Of a stretch of 64,000 nucleotides of DNA, positions 50,797-59,633 are shown in pieces. The position numbers and the translations under genes are program-made. Below the pieces are notes generated by a model that saw only the letters and a program-made list of their open reading frames with translations, was not told where the DNA came from and made no database searches. Origin of the DNA: Halorussus litoreus (GTDB taxonomy: Archaea > Halobacteriota > Halobacteria > Halobacteriales > Haladaptataceae); contig NZ_QLVG01000001.1 in the NCBI RefSeq assembly GCF_003382685.1, positions 1 through 64,000 of the forward strand. The letters are read 5' to 3'. How positions within the stretch are numbered: position 1 is the stretch's first letter; each line of letters begins with the position of its first letter.

Positions 50797-53700
50797 TCAG
50801 TCCATAACGCGGGTGACGAGCCAGAGGACGACCACGAGCCCGACCCAGAGGACGATGCCGCCGAGTCCGACCGAGAGGAGGCCGTCGGTGCCGAACATCC
50901 CGAACCCGACCCACGTGAGCACGCCGGCACCGGCGAGCCCGTTGATGGTCCGACCACTCACGGTGATCGAACTCGCGAACATCGTCTGGAGGGTTCCGTA
51001 CGCTCCCAGCGCGAGCCCCAGCCCGTAGAAGACGAGCCCGAGCAGGCCCCCGACGGTCGTGAACAGCGGTCGGAACAGGCTCGACTCCTCGGGCGGGGCG
51101 GGAGTGGTCGGTTGGGCCGTCGTCTCGGCCGTGGTCGGCGTCGGCTCGCTGGTCGTCGCCGGAGTGTCGGGGGTGGTCGTCTCTGGGGATTCGTCCACGG
51201 TCGTCGTCTCCGGGGGTTCGCGGACGTTGATCGTCCGCCGGGCGTCTGCGTCGCTCTCGATGCCCACGTCGTCCTCGACGGCGAGCGAGACGCTGTAGTT
51301 TCCGGGCTCGTCGAACGAGACGGCGACCTCGCCGTCGGCGGTCGTTCGAGTCGACCCGTCGATCCGGAACCTGTAGGTCGCGATGGACCGGTTGCCAGCG
51401 GTCGAATCCCGACCCGAGACGACGACGGTCTCGCCCGGTCGAACCGGGTTGGACGGAATCGTGAGGTTGGCCAGCGGTCGCTGATATGCCGGTTCGAAGG
51501 CCGACTCGGCGGGCGGGATGAAGTCGACCCAGCCGTTATCGGTCACGACGCGGTCGCCGTTCCCCTCGGGATGGATGGAGTCGTGGGTCGGGCCGTCGGG
51601 TGCGCCCCAGTAGTTGCGTTCGGCGCGGACGGTCCGGGTCGCGTCGAGCAGCAGTCGCGTGGTCGTGTTGGCGTCCACGAGCGTGTCGACGTTCACGACC
51701 AGTCCGCGGTCGTGTCCGTACACGTTGTTCCCGGTGACGTTCACGGCCGGGCGTCGCTCGTCGCCCTTCTGGAGGGCGATACCGGTCGGGATGTCCGTCG
51801 AGACCGACGCCACCGAGAACGCGCTGCCGTCGCCGCGCCGGATCTCCCCCGCCGCGTTTCGCTGGAGGACCACCGTGTACGGCTCGTCGGAGTGTCGAGG
51901 CAGATACTCGTACACGTCGTCGTCCTCGTCGACGAGGGCTTCGAGTTCCTCGCGGATTCCCGTCGCCTCGAAGAGCGCGCCCCCAGGACCCTCCTCGACG
52001 ATGATTCCGGAGTTGGGCTCGTAGCCCCGAAGTTCGTCGGGGGACCCGAACCCGTACGTGTTGTAGACGATGGAGTTGTTCTCGATGCTGGTGTTGAGCG
52101 AGCCCACGACGCGGACCCCGTACGCGTTCGCGGCGACCGTGTTCTCGGACAGCGTCAGGCTGCCCGCGTGGGTCAGTCGGTTGCGGAAGTCGAGGCCCAC
52201 GCCCGCGTTGTCGAGCACGCGATTCGCGTCGACCGAGACGTTGTGGACGACGAACCCGGTCTGCATCGACAGCCCGTGGTTCCCGTTGTCGGCGACGGTG
52301 TTGTCCGTCAGCGTCGAGTGGGTCACCTGCTCGACAGCGATTCGGAGTCCGTTACGGCCGTTTTCGGTGAGTTCGTTGCCGCGGACCTCGGTCCGGCCGA
52401 GGTGGGCGTCGCGGCCGGTAACGGCGATTCCGTGGCGAGCGTTGTTCGTGAACGCGTTGTTCACGACCGCCATCGAGATGCGGGACCGAATGTAGCCCGT
52501 CCGCCCGTGGACCGCCAGTCCGGTCGTGCTGTCGGTCACCGTATTCGACGCGACGCGGACCTCGTCGAGACCGTGGTTTCTCGTGGTGAGGCGGATGCCG
52601 GCGTTTGCGTCGGTGACGCGGTTCCGATTCACCGTGGTGCCGGTGATCCGCTGGGCCGTCAGCCGGACGCCGTCACCGCCCGCGCCGACTCGCGAGACGC
52701 GATTCCGGTCGACGCTGGCCGAACTGAGTCGCTCGCTCCGGACGGTCACGCCGCTGCCCTGCACGCCCGAGAGCGTGTTTCCGTCGACGTCGACGTGCGC
52801 GGCGACGTTCGCGGCGACGAACACCCCCTGACCGTCGACGGACTGGAACGTCGAGTCGGTGATCCGGAGCCACGACGCGCGCTCGGGTTGGGGGTCGCCG
52901 GTGGCTCTGGGGCGGTCCGGCGACGTGCGCACGTCGAGGGGCAGCGTCGTCGGCGAGATTTGGTCGACCCCGTCCCGCTGTAGCCGTAGCTTAACCGGAT
53001 ACGTCCCGTACGTCTCGGGATTCAGGACGTCGGTGTAGTTCGCGATCAGCGTCTCTCCCGCTGGAAGGGTCACGTCCCGGTCGAGGGTTATCGCGAGAAC
53101 GTCGCTGCTGGGACGGCCGATGGAGGTGATCGAGGAGTTGAGGAAGCGCTCGATCTCGTCGTCGTCGTCTTCGTCGATTCCGAACCGCCGAATCGAGTTC
53201 AGGTCGACCGGGTCGACGCTCCCGTGGGTGCGATACTCGAATCGGATCGTCCGGAACGTCGTATCGGCGCTGGGCGTCACGGAGGCGTTGTGGAACGCCC
53301 GTTCGCCGAGGTCGCTCCGGTTGGGGACGATCCGCGAGTCGGCGATAGCGCCGTCGCCCGGACTGATCATGACTGCCCGGTCGCCGATCTCGGAGAACGT
53401 CGAGTCCGCGACCGTGACGCCGGGCGTTCCGCTGGTTCCCGCGGCGCGGATGGCGTTGCGCTCGATATCGCGAATCGTCGACGACGTGACGGCGACCGTC
53501 CCGGTCTTACTCGCCAGCGTGATGCCGTCTCTGGCGTTCCGTATCGTGGCGTGGTCCAGCGAGAGACGGGATTGGGACGTGCCGTCGTACCGGATCGACG
53601 CCCAGTCGGTGCTGCCGGGCGCTTGCGGCGCGGTCGTGAACGTGACCGGTCGGCCCGCGGTGCCGTTCGCGGTGAGGTTCCCGCGGACGGTGATGGTGAT

Positions 53701-53955
53701 GTCCTCGGCTGATTGGACGGTCGTCCCGGGTTCGAGGGTGAGCGTGGCTCCCTTCCGGACGGTGACGTCCGCGGCGATGCGATACGGACCGTCCTCGGGC
53801 GACCACGTCGTCGACTCCGTGACGTCGTCCTCGACGAAGGTGATGTCGGCGGTCGACTGACCCACCACCGCTCCCGTCGAGAGGAGGCCTGCCGGAAGCA
53901 GTAAACAGACTAAGAGAAGGAGAATGAGCGGTTTTCGAAGCGAGACGCGGGTCAC
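50797..53955 (-). CDS. Giant right-handed beta-helix surface protein with PKD-like domain and C-terminal membrane anchor
   Basis: A 1052-residue protein from GTG 53955 (VTRVSLRKPLILLLLVCLLL), with a Sec signal of about 32 residues. Residues 45-180 and 350-700 contain parallel beta-helix rungs: repeated units such as SGVTVRSERLSSASVDRNRV, NAFTNNARHGIAVTGRDAHL and NTVADNGNHGLSMQTGFVVH. A YWGAPDGPTHDSIHPEGNG block ends the helix; a PKD-like domain (about 820-905) and a Pro/Thr-rich linker follow, and the C-terminus has three or four transmembrane segments rather than PGF-CTERM. NosD-type and carbohydrate-binding proteins share this fold; the ligand is unknown. It is a large cell-surface protein with N-glycosylation sites. 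Confidence 0.85.
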   Translation of the reverse strand: MTRVSLRKPLILLLLVCLLLPAGLLSTGAVVGQSTADITFVEDDVTESTTWSPEDGPYRIAADVTVRKGATLTLEPGTTVQSAEDITITVRGNLTANGTAGRPVTFTTAPQAPGSTDWASIRYDGTSQSRLSLDHATIRNARDGITLASKTGTVAVTSSTIRDIERNAIRAAGTSGTPGVTVADSTFSEIGDRAVMISPGDGAIADSRIVPNRSDLGERAFHNASVTPSADTTFRTIRFEYRTHGSVDPVDLNSIRRFGIDEDDDDEIERFLNSSITSIGRPSSDVLAITLDRDVTLPAGETLIANYTDVLNPETYGTYPVKLRLQRDGVDQISPTTLPLDVRTSPDRPRATGDPQPERASWLRITDSTFQSVDGQGVFVAANVAAHVDVDGNTLSGVQGSGVTVRSERLSSASVDRNRVSRVGAGGDGVRLTAQRITGTTVNRNRVTDANAGIRLTTRNHGLDEVRVASNTVTDSTTGLAVHGRTGYIRSRISMAVVNNAFTNNARHGIAVTGRDAHLGRTEVRGNELTENGRNGLRIAVEQVTHSTLTDNTVADNGNHGLSMQTGFVVHNVSVDANRVLDNAGVGLDFRNRLTHAGSLTLSENTVAANAYGVRVVGSLNTSIENNSIVYNTYGFGSPDELRGYEPNSGIIVEEGPGGALFEATGIREELEALVDEDDDVYEYLPRHSDEPYTVVLQRNAAGEIRRGDGSAFSVASVSTDIPTGIALQKGDERRPAVNVTGNNVYGHDRGLVVNVDTLVDANTTTRLLLDATRTVRAERNYWGAPDGPTHDSIHPEGNGDRVVTDNGWVDFIPPAESAFEPAYQRPLANLTIPSNPVRPGETVVVSGRDSTAGNRSIATYRFRIDGSTRTTADGEVAVSFDEPGNYSVSLAVEDDVGIESDADARRTINVREPPETTTVDESPETTTPDTPATTSEPTPTTAETTAQPTTPAPPEESSLFRPLFTTVGGLLGLVFYGLGLALGAYGTLQTMFASSITVSGRTINGLAGAGVLTWVGFGMFGTDGLLSVGLGGIVLWVGLVVVLWLVTRVMD

Positions 53956-54113
53956 ATCGGTCTTTCAGAGATGCGAGACATAAATCATACTGTTCGCTCT
54001 CTGTCAGTCCCGTCGTCTGTCAGTTCCAAATTCGTCGAGTGACCGGCCAATATTCCAGCTGACTCGGCGCGCGAACCGACCGACTTTTCACTCCGCACCG
54101 ACGCCCACCGAGC

Positions 54114-54977
54114 ATGGACCGGTCCGTACTCGTCGCCCTCGTCGCCGGCGCGGTGCAGGGCGTCTTCGAGTGGCTGCCCATCTCCAGCGAGGGCAACCTC
54201 ACCGTCTTCCTGACCGCGCTCGGCGAGTCGCCCGAGGTCGCCGTGCAGTTCTCGCTGTTCCTCCACGCCGGGACCGCGGTGTCGGCTGCAGTGTACTACC
54301 GCCACGAACTCGCCGACGTGCTGGGCGCGCTCCCCGACTGGCGGCCGGGCTCGGCGTTCGCGGTCGAACCGGCGGGCGCGACCGACAGCGTCGAGAACAG
54401 CGGAACCGGCGGCCAGCGCGCGACCCTCTCCTTCCTCGGCGTCGCTACGCTGGCCTCCGGCGTGGTCGGCCTCGCGGCGTACGCCACGCTGGAGCACGTC
54501 GTTTCCGCGCTGACCGGCGGCGCGTTCGTCGCGCTCATCGGGATCTTGCTCGTGCTGACGGGTGTCCTCCAGCGGGTCGCCGACGGCTTCGACTTCGGTG
54601 GGAAGGCCGCGCCGGACTTCGTCGACGCCGTGCTGGTCGGCGGGCTTCAGGGCCTCGCCATCCTGCCCGGCGTCTCGCGGTCGGGCACCACGGCGTCGGC
54701 GCTGCTGTTCCGGGGCCACGACGGCCCGGCCTCGTTCCGGCTCTCGTTCCTGCTGTCGATCCCGGCCGCGCTCGGCGCTGGCGTGCTCGTGCTCCTTGAC
54801 GCGGGCGTGCCCGCGGTCGCGCCCGTGCCCGCCGTGCTCGCGCTCGCGACCGCAGCGCTCGTCGGCTATCTGACCATCGACGCCCTGATGCGCGTGGTCG
54901 AGCGCGTCCCCTTCTGGGGGGTCTGCGTCGGACTCGGCGCGCTGGCGACCGTCGGTGGCGCAGCGCTGGCGCTCTGA
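54114..54977 (+). CDS. uppP: Undecaprenyl-diphosphatase/BacA-type polyprenyl-diphosphatase
   Basis: A 287-residue membrane protein with about eight hydrophobic segments. The catalytic motifs of the BacA family are present: EWLPISSEGNLTVF (about residues 19-32) and LPGVSRSGTTASALLFRGHD (about 186-205). It dephosphorylates polyprenyl-diphosphate carriers so that they can be reused for glycan transfer; in archaea the natural carrier is dolichol-type. It is followed by glmU-like and glmS genes, so it fits an envelope-sugar locus. Confidence 0.9.
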   Translation: MDRSVLVALVAGAVQGVFEWLPISSEGNLTVFLTALGESPEVAVQFSLFLHAGTAVSAAVYYRHELADVLGALPDWRPGSAFAVEPAGATDSVENSGTGGQRATLSFLGVATLASGVVGLAAYATLEHVVSALTGGAFVALIGILLVLTGVLQRVADGFDFGGKAAPDFVDAVLVGGLQGLAILPGVSRSGTTASALLFRGHDGPASFRLSFLLSIPAALGAGVLVLLDAGVPAVAPVPAVLALATAALVGYLTIDALMRVVERVPFWGVCVGLGALATVGGAALAL

Positions 54978-55093
54978 GAACGGTCGACTAAGCGGACAGA
55001 GCGCCGCTGGTCGTTCAGCGGACCGGCTTGCAGTCGCGAAGCGCCACCGAAGAAACGCCAACGTTCATACGGTCCGTGGTCGTTGCTGTACCC

Positions 55094-56317
55094 ATGACAG
55101 TACGCGCCGCCGTGGTGCTGGCCGCCGGGGAGGGGACCCGGTTGCGGCCGCTGACGCGTAATCGCCCCAAACCGATGCTCCCGGCCGCCGACAGACCCAT
55201 CCTCGAACACGTGTTCGACGCGCTCATCTCGGCCGGTATCGAGCGCCTCCACGTGGTCGTGGGCTACAAGCGCGACCGGGTGCAGGACCACTTCGGGCCG
55301 ACCTACCGGAACCTCCCGATCAACTACGTCCATCAGGACAAGCAGCTGGGGAGCGGTCACGCCCTCCTGCAGGCCCGCGAAGCGGTCGACGACGAGGACG
55401 GCTTTCTGGTGGTCAACGGCGATCAGGTCATCGAGCGCCGGATGGTCGCCGACGTGCTCGCGGCGTTCGAGGACGACGACGCCAGCGCCACGCTCGCGGT
55501 CACCGAGCAGGCCGACGTCTCCCACTACGGCGGCGTCGTGATGGACGGCGAGCGCGTGACCGAACTGGTCGAGAAGCCCGACACCGACGACTACCGGCTG
55601 CTCAACGCCGGGGTGTACGCCTTCGCCCCGACCATCTTCGACGCCATCGCGGAGACGCCGCGCGTGCAGGGAGAACTCGCGCTCACCGACACGCTGGTCC
55701 GGCTCATCGAAGCGGAAGCCGACACCGTCGACAACGACGTCGCGGTCCGTGGGGTCACCACCGAGGGGCTGTGGGTCGACGCCACCTACCCCTGGGACCT
55801 GCTCGACGTCTCGCGCGAACTCCTGCTCGACGCTCGCGTCACCGAACCCGAGCGCGAGGAGTCGGTGTGGGTCGCCGACAGCGCGACGGTCCACGACGAC
55901 GCCACGCTACAGGGTCCCGTCGTGGTCGGCCCCGACACCGAGGTCCGGCCGGGCGCGGTCGTCGGCCCGTTCGCGGCGCTCGGACGCAACGCGACCGTGG
56001 GCGAGAACGCGGTGGTCGCCGAGTCGGTGCTCGACACCGACGCGCGGGTCGGGCCGAACGCGACCCTGCTCGACTGCGTGACGGGCCAGGGTGTCTCGCT
56101 CGGCGCGAACTCCACGGTGCCCGGCGGGCCGGGCGACGTGCGCGTCGACGACCGGGTGTTCGCCGACCAGCGCCTCGGCGCGGTGCTGGCCGACCGCGTG
56201 ACCGCCGAGGGCAGCGTGAACGTCGCGCCCGGCACCCTCGTCGGCCCGAACGCGACCCTCCACACCGGCGTGACGGTTTCCGAAAACGTTACGGAGTACG
56301 CCGAGGTGTTCCGGTGA
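55094..56317 (+). CDS. Bifunctional sugar-1-phosphate nucleotidylyltransferase/acetyltransferase (GlmU-like)
   Basis: A 407-residue protein from ATG 55094 (MTVRAAVVLAAGEGTRLRPL). Residues 8-25 carry the nucleotidyltransferase signature AAGEGTRLRPLTRNRPKPML. Lys-21-type and the metal Asp of VVNGDQVIE (about 104-112) are conserved. From about 255 a left-handed beta-helix begins with hexapeptide repeats (VVVGPDTEVRPGAVVGPFAA, ...NATVGENAVVAESVLDTDA), the acetyltransferase part. It is probably UDP-N-acetylglucosamine synthesis together with glmS, though other sugars are possible. The reading frame starts after the stop of uppP, about 116 bases downstream. Confidence 0.85.
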   Translation: MTVRAAVVLAAGEGTRLRPLTRNRPKPMLPAADRPILEHVFDALISAGIERLHVVVGYKRDRVQDHFGPTYRNLPINYVHQDKQLGSGHALLQAREAVDDEDGFLVVNGDQVIERRMVADVLAAFEDDDASATLAVTEQADVSHYGGVVMDGERVTELVEKPDTDDYRLLNAGVYAFAPTIFDAIAETPRVQGELALTDTLVRLIEAEADTVDNDVAVRGVTTEGLWVDATYPWDLLDVSRELLLDARVTEPEREESVWVADSATVHDDATLQGPVVVGPDTEVRPGAVVGPFAALGRNATVGENAVVAESVLDTDARVGPNATLLDCVTGQGVSLGANSTVPGGPGDVRVDDRVFADQRLGAVLADRVTAEGSVNVAPGTLVGPNATLHTGVTVSENVTEYAEVFR

Positions 56318-56318
56318 C

Positions 56319-56384
56319 ATGACCACGCGTAGCAGGCGGCGGACGAACGCGACCGGGGGCTCGTCGTCCGGAGGTGGCCGCTGA
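56319..56384 (+). CDS. 21-codon Arg/Ser/Gly-rich micro-ORF between glmU-like and glmS
   Basis: ATG 56319 opens MTTRSRRRTNATGGSSSGGG, one more Arg, and stops with TGA at 56382-56384, sharing its last base with the glmS ATG (TGATG). It starts one base after the glmU-like stop. It links the two genes without a gap and resembles the micro-ORF before purC (basic, stop overlapping the next start). It may be a translational-coupling device; a chance ORF cannot be excluded. Confidence 0.35.
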   Translation: MTTRSRRRTNATGGSSSGGGR

Positions 56385-58174
56385 TGTGCGGCATCATCGG
56401 CTGTACGGGGCGCGCCGAGGACACCCTCGACGTGCTGCTGTCGGGGCTGGAGGGCCTGGAGTACCGCGGCTACGACTCGGCGGGCGTCGCGCTCGCCAAC
56501 GGGTCGCTGGAGATCTGCAAGCGACAGGGTGAACTCGACCGGCTCCAGCAGGCGGTCGGGAACTCGCTTCGCGGCCCGGTCGGCATCGGGCACACGCGCT
56601 GGAGCACGCACGGCCCGCCGACCGACGCGAACGCCCACCCGCACACCGACTGTACCGGGAACGTCGCGGTGGTCCACAACGGCATCATCGAGAACTACGA
56701 CGAGCTGAAAGCGGAGCTGCACGCTCGCGGCCACGAGTTCGAGAGCGACACCGACACCGAGGTCGTGCCCCACCTCATCGAGGCCGCGCTCGCCGAGGGC
56801 GCGAGCTTCGAGGCGGCGTTCCGCGAGGCGGTCTCGCGGCTGGAGGGCAGTTACGCGCTGGCCGCGGTGACGGCCGACACGGAGGCCATCCTCGCGACGC
56901 GTCACGACTCGCCGCTCGTCCTCGGCGTGGGCGACGACGCCGCGTATCTGGCGAGCGACGTGCCCGCGTTCCTGGAGTACACCGACCGCGTCGTCTATCT
57001 GGAGGACGACGACTTCGCGCGGCTGGAATCGGGCGCGTGGACGGTGACCGACGCCGACGGGCAACTGCTCGACAAGTCCGTCTCGCGCGTCGAGTGGGAC
57101 GCCGAGGAGACCGCCAAGAGCGGCTACGACCACTACATGCTCAAGGAGATTCACGAACAGCCCCGGGCGCTCCGCAAGTGCCTGCGCGGCCGCGTGGACG
57201 AACTCACGGGCTCGATACAGGTCGACTCGCTGGAGGGCCTCTCGCCTTCCTCGGTCCAGTTCGTCGCCTGCGGGACCTCCTATCACGCCGCGCTGTACGG
57301 CGCTCAGACCCTGCGCGACGCGGGCATCCCGGCGCAGGCGTTCCTCGCCAGCGAGTACGCCACCGCGCCCGCGCCGGTCGGCGACGACGCGCTCGTGGTC
57401 GGGGTGACCCAGAGCGGGGAGACCGCCGACACGCTGTCGGCGCTCCGGGAGGCCCAGCGCCGCGGCGTCGAGACGCTGGCGATGACCAACGTCGTCGGTT
57501 CGACCGCGACTCGGGAGTGCGACCGGACGCTGCTCATCCGCGCCGGCCCGGAGATCGGCGTCGCCGCGACCAAGACGTTCTCCTCACAGGTCGTCGCGTG
57601 CAACCTGCTGGCCGCGACTATCGCCGACCGCGGCGACTCCCGCGAGATCGTCGAAGCGCTCCGTGACCTGCCGGGACAGGTTCAGGAACTGCTCGACGCC
57701 TCGCGCGCGGAGTCGGTCGCCAAGCGGTTCGTCGACAGCGAGGGCTACTTCTTCATCGGCCGAGGCCACCACCATCCGGTCGCGCTGGAGGGCGCGCTCA
57801 AGATGAAGGAGATCACGTACAAGCACGCCGAAGGGTTCCCCGCGGGCGAGCTGAAACACGGCCCGCTCGCGCTCGTCACCGACCAAACGCCCGTCTTCGC
57901 GGTGGTGACCGGCGACGGCGAGGAGGCCACCAAGACGGTCGGGAACGTCAAGGAGGTCGAAGCCCGCGACGCGCCGGTCGTGGCCGTGACCGACGGCGCG
58001 TCGGACGCGAGCCGGTACGCCGAGGCGGTGCTGGAGATCCCCGAGACACACCCGCAGGTCGCGCCCGTGCTCGCGAACGTACAGCTCCAGTTGGTCGCCT
58101 ACCACGTCGCGAACGAACTCGGCCGCTCCATCGACAAACCGCGGAACCTCGCGAAAAGCGTGACCGTGGAGTAG
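56384..58174 (+). CDS. glmS: Glutamine-fructose-6-phosphate transaminase (isomerizing)
   Basis: A 596-residue protein. The N-terminal Cys2 nucleophile is in MCGIIGCTGRAEDTLDVLLS; glutaminase blocks EYRGYDSAGVAL and THGPPTDANAHPHTD follow. The C-terminal half has two SIS domains (FVACGTSYHAALYGAQTLRD; FIGRGHHHPVALEGALKMKE) that make glucosamine-6-phosphate. It ends in KPRNLAKSVTVE as in the family. It supplies substrate for the GlmU-like enzyme next door. The start overlaps the micro-ORF. Confidence 0.97.
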   Translation: MCGIIGCTGRAEDTLDVLLSGLEGLEYRGYDSAGVALANGSLEICKRQGELDRLQQAVGNSLRGPVGIGHTRWSTHGPPTDANAHPHTDCTGNVAVVHNGIIENYDELKAELHARGHEFESDTDTEVVPHLIEAALAEGASFEAAFREAVSRLEGSYALAAVTADTEAILATRHDSPLVLGVGDDAAYLASDVPAFLEYTDRVVYLEDDDFARLESGAWTVTDADGQLLDKSVSRVEWDAEETAKSGYDHYMLKEIHEQPRALRKCLRGRVDELTGSIQVDSLEGLSPSSVQFVACGTSYHAALYGAQTLRDAGIPAQAFLASEYATAPAPVGDDALVVGVTQSGETADTLSALREAQRRGVETLAMTNVVGSTATRECDRTLLIRAGPEIGVAATKTFSSQVVACNLLAATIADRGDSREIVEALRDLPGQVQELLDASRAESVAKRFVDSEGYFFIGRGHHHPVALEGALKMKEITYKHAEGFPAGELKHGPLALVTDQTPVFAVVTGDGEEATKTVGNVKEVEARDAPVVAVTDGASDASRYAEAVLEIPETHPQVAPVLANVQLQLVAYHVANELGRSIDKPRNLAKSVTVE

Positions 58175-58265
58175 AGACGTAAAAGGTATGGCTTTACTGC
58201 CACACCTCGGCTTTTGCGAGTTCCTCCCGTGTGGACTTATTGTGGTCTACTGCATAGCCCGCGGT

Positions 58266-59480
58266 GTGTCAGTTCATGACATCGTCGTCGTTGGTGGCGG
58301 AGCTATCGGCTGTTCGGTCGCGCGCTCGCTGGCGGGCAAGTCGACTCTCGACGTGGCCGTCGTCGAGAAAGAACACCACCTCGCGGCCCACCAGAGCGGG
58401 CGCAACTCCGGCGTGCTTCATCCGGGATTCAACTACGAGCCGGGGTCGCTAAAGGCCGAGTACGCGACCGAGGGCACTCGTCGGATGAAAGCGTACGCCG
58501 CGGACGAGGGCGTGCCCATCGAGGAGTTCGGCGTCGTCGTGGTCGCCAAGTCCGACCGCGAGGAACGGCGTCTCGAAGTCCTTCAGGACCAGGCCGACCA
58601 GAACGGCGTCGAGACCGAGCTGATCCGGGGGGCCGACGCCATCGCCGAGCACGAACACCACGCCGATGGACAGGCCGCACTGGTCGCGCCAGAGGCCGCG
58701 TCGATAGACTCCCAGCAGTACGTCTACTCGCTGGCCCGCGACGCGATGGACCGCGGCGTCGACTTCTACACCGGCACGCGCGTCGAGGCCGTTTGGCGGC
58801 GCGGCGACGGCTTCCAGCTGGCGACCTCCTCGGGCGAACTGCGAGCCCAGTACGTCGTCAACAGCGCGGGCCTGCACGCCGACCGCGTCGCGAGCGAGTT
58901 CGGCGTGGGCGAGGACCTACAGATCGTCCCCTTCCGGGGGGAGTACTACGAGATCGTCCCGGAGAAGCGCGAGGTCTGCCGGTCGATGATCTACCCGACG
59001 CCCGACCCGGACCTGCCGTTCCTCGGCGTCCACTACACCCGGCGAGCCGACGACAAAGTCATCGTCGGCCCGAACGCCGTGCTGGCGTTCGGCCGCGAGG
59101 CCTACGAGAACACCGACTTCGATCTGGACGACCTCGCCGAGACGCTGGGGTACTCAGGGTTCCGCCGGCTCATGGCCGACCCGAAGATGCTCAGGGTCGG
59201 GTGGGAGGAGCTCAACAAGTCCTACCGCAAGGAGATGTTCGTCGAGGCCGCCCAGCGACTCGTTCCGGGAGTCGAGGCCCGGGACTTCCGGAAGAGCTAT
59301 TCGGGTATTCGCGCCCAACTGGTGAGTTCGGACGGCGACCTCATCAAGGATCCGCTGTTCGAGCACGCCGACTCGTCGACGCACGTCCTCAACGCGGTGT
59401 CGCCCGGCCTGACCTGCTCGCTCCCGTTCGGCGACGCGCTCTCGGACGCCGTGCTGGAGAACTTCGACGCGACCGAGTAA
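58266..59480 (+). CDS. lhgO: L-2-hydroxyglutarate oxidase (FAD-dependent)
   Basis: A 404-residue protein from GTG 58266 (VSVHDIVVVGGGAIGCSVAR); a longer ATG frame upstream adds 26 residues without homology, and the TATA-like ACTTATTG (58235-58242) is about 27 bases before the GTG, so a leaderless start is likely. The FAD motif VVGGGAIG (about residues 7-14) and the blocks HHLAAHQSGRNSGVLHPGFN and RGEYYEIVPEKR are characteristic of LhgO. It oxidises L-2-hydroxyglutarate, a by-product of glutamate metabolism, to 2-oxoglutarate. It is convergent with the DgcA/DgcN pair. Confidence 0.9.
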   Translation: MSVHDIVVVGGGAIGCSVARSLAGKSTLDVAVVEKEHHLAAHQSGRNSGVLHPGFNYEPGSLKAEYATEGTRRMKAYAADEGVPIEEFGVVVVAKSDREERRLEVLQDQADQNGVETELIRGADAIAEHEHHADGQAALVAPEAASIDSQQYVYSLARDAMDRGVDFYTGTRVEAVWRRGDGFQLATSSGELRAQYVVNSAGLHADRVASEFGVGEDLQIVPFRGEYYEIVPEKREVCRSMIYPTPDPDLPFLGVHYTRRADDKVIVGPNAVLAFGREAYENTDFDLDDLAETLGYSGFRRLMADPKMLRVGWEELNKSYRKEMFVEAAQRLVPGVEARDFRKSYSGIRAQLVSSDGDLIKDPLFEHADSSTHVLNAVSPGLTCSLPFGDALSDAVLENFDATE

Positions 59481-59633
59481 ACGTACGTCACGGTGAGGCC
59501 GCGACTGCCAGCGTTTACTGCGAGACGGCCACGACGTTACCACCCGAGCCCATTACATCGGCAGGAACACTGAAGCACCCATCTCACGCACGCAGGACAA
59601 CAGGCTCAGTAAAGCGCGAGAGCACCGCGGTGA

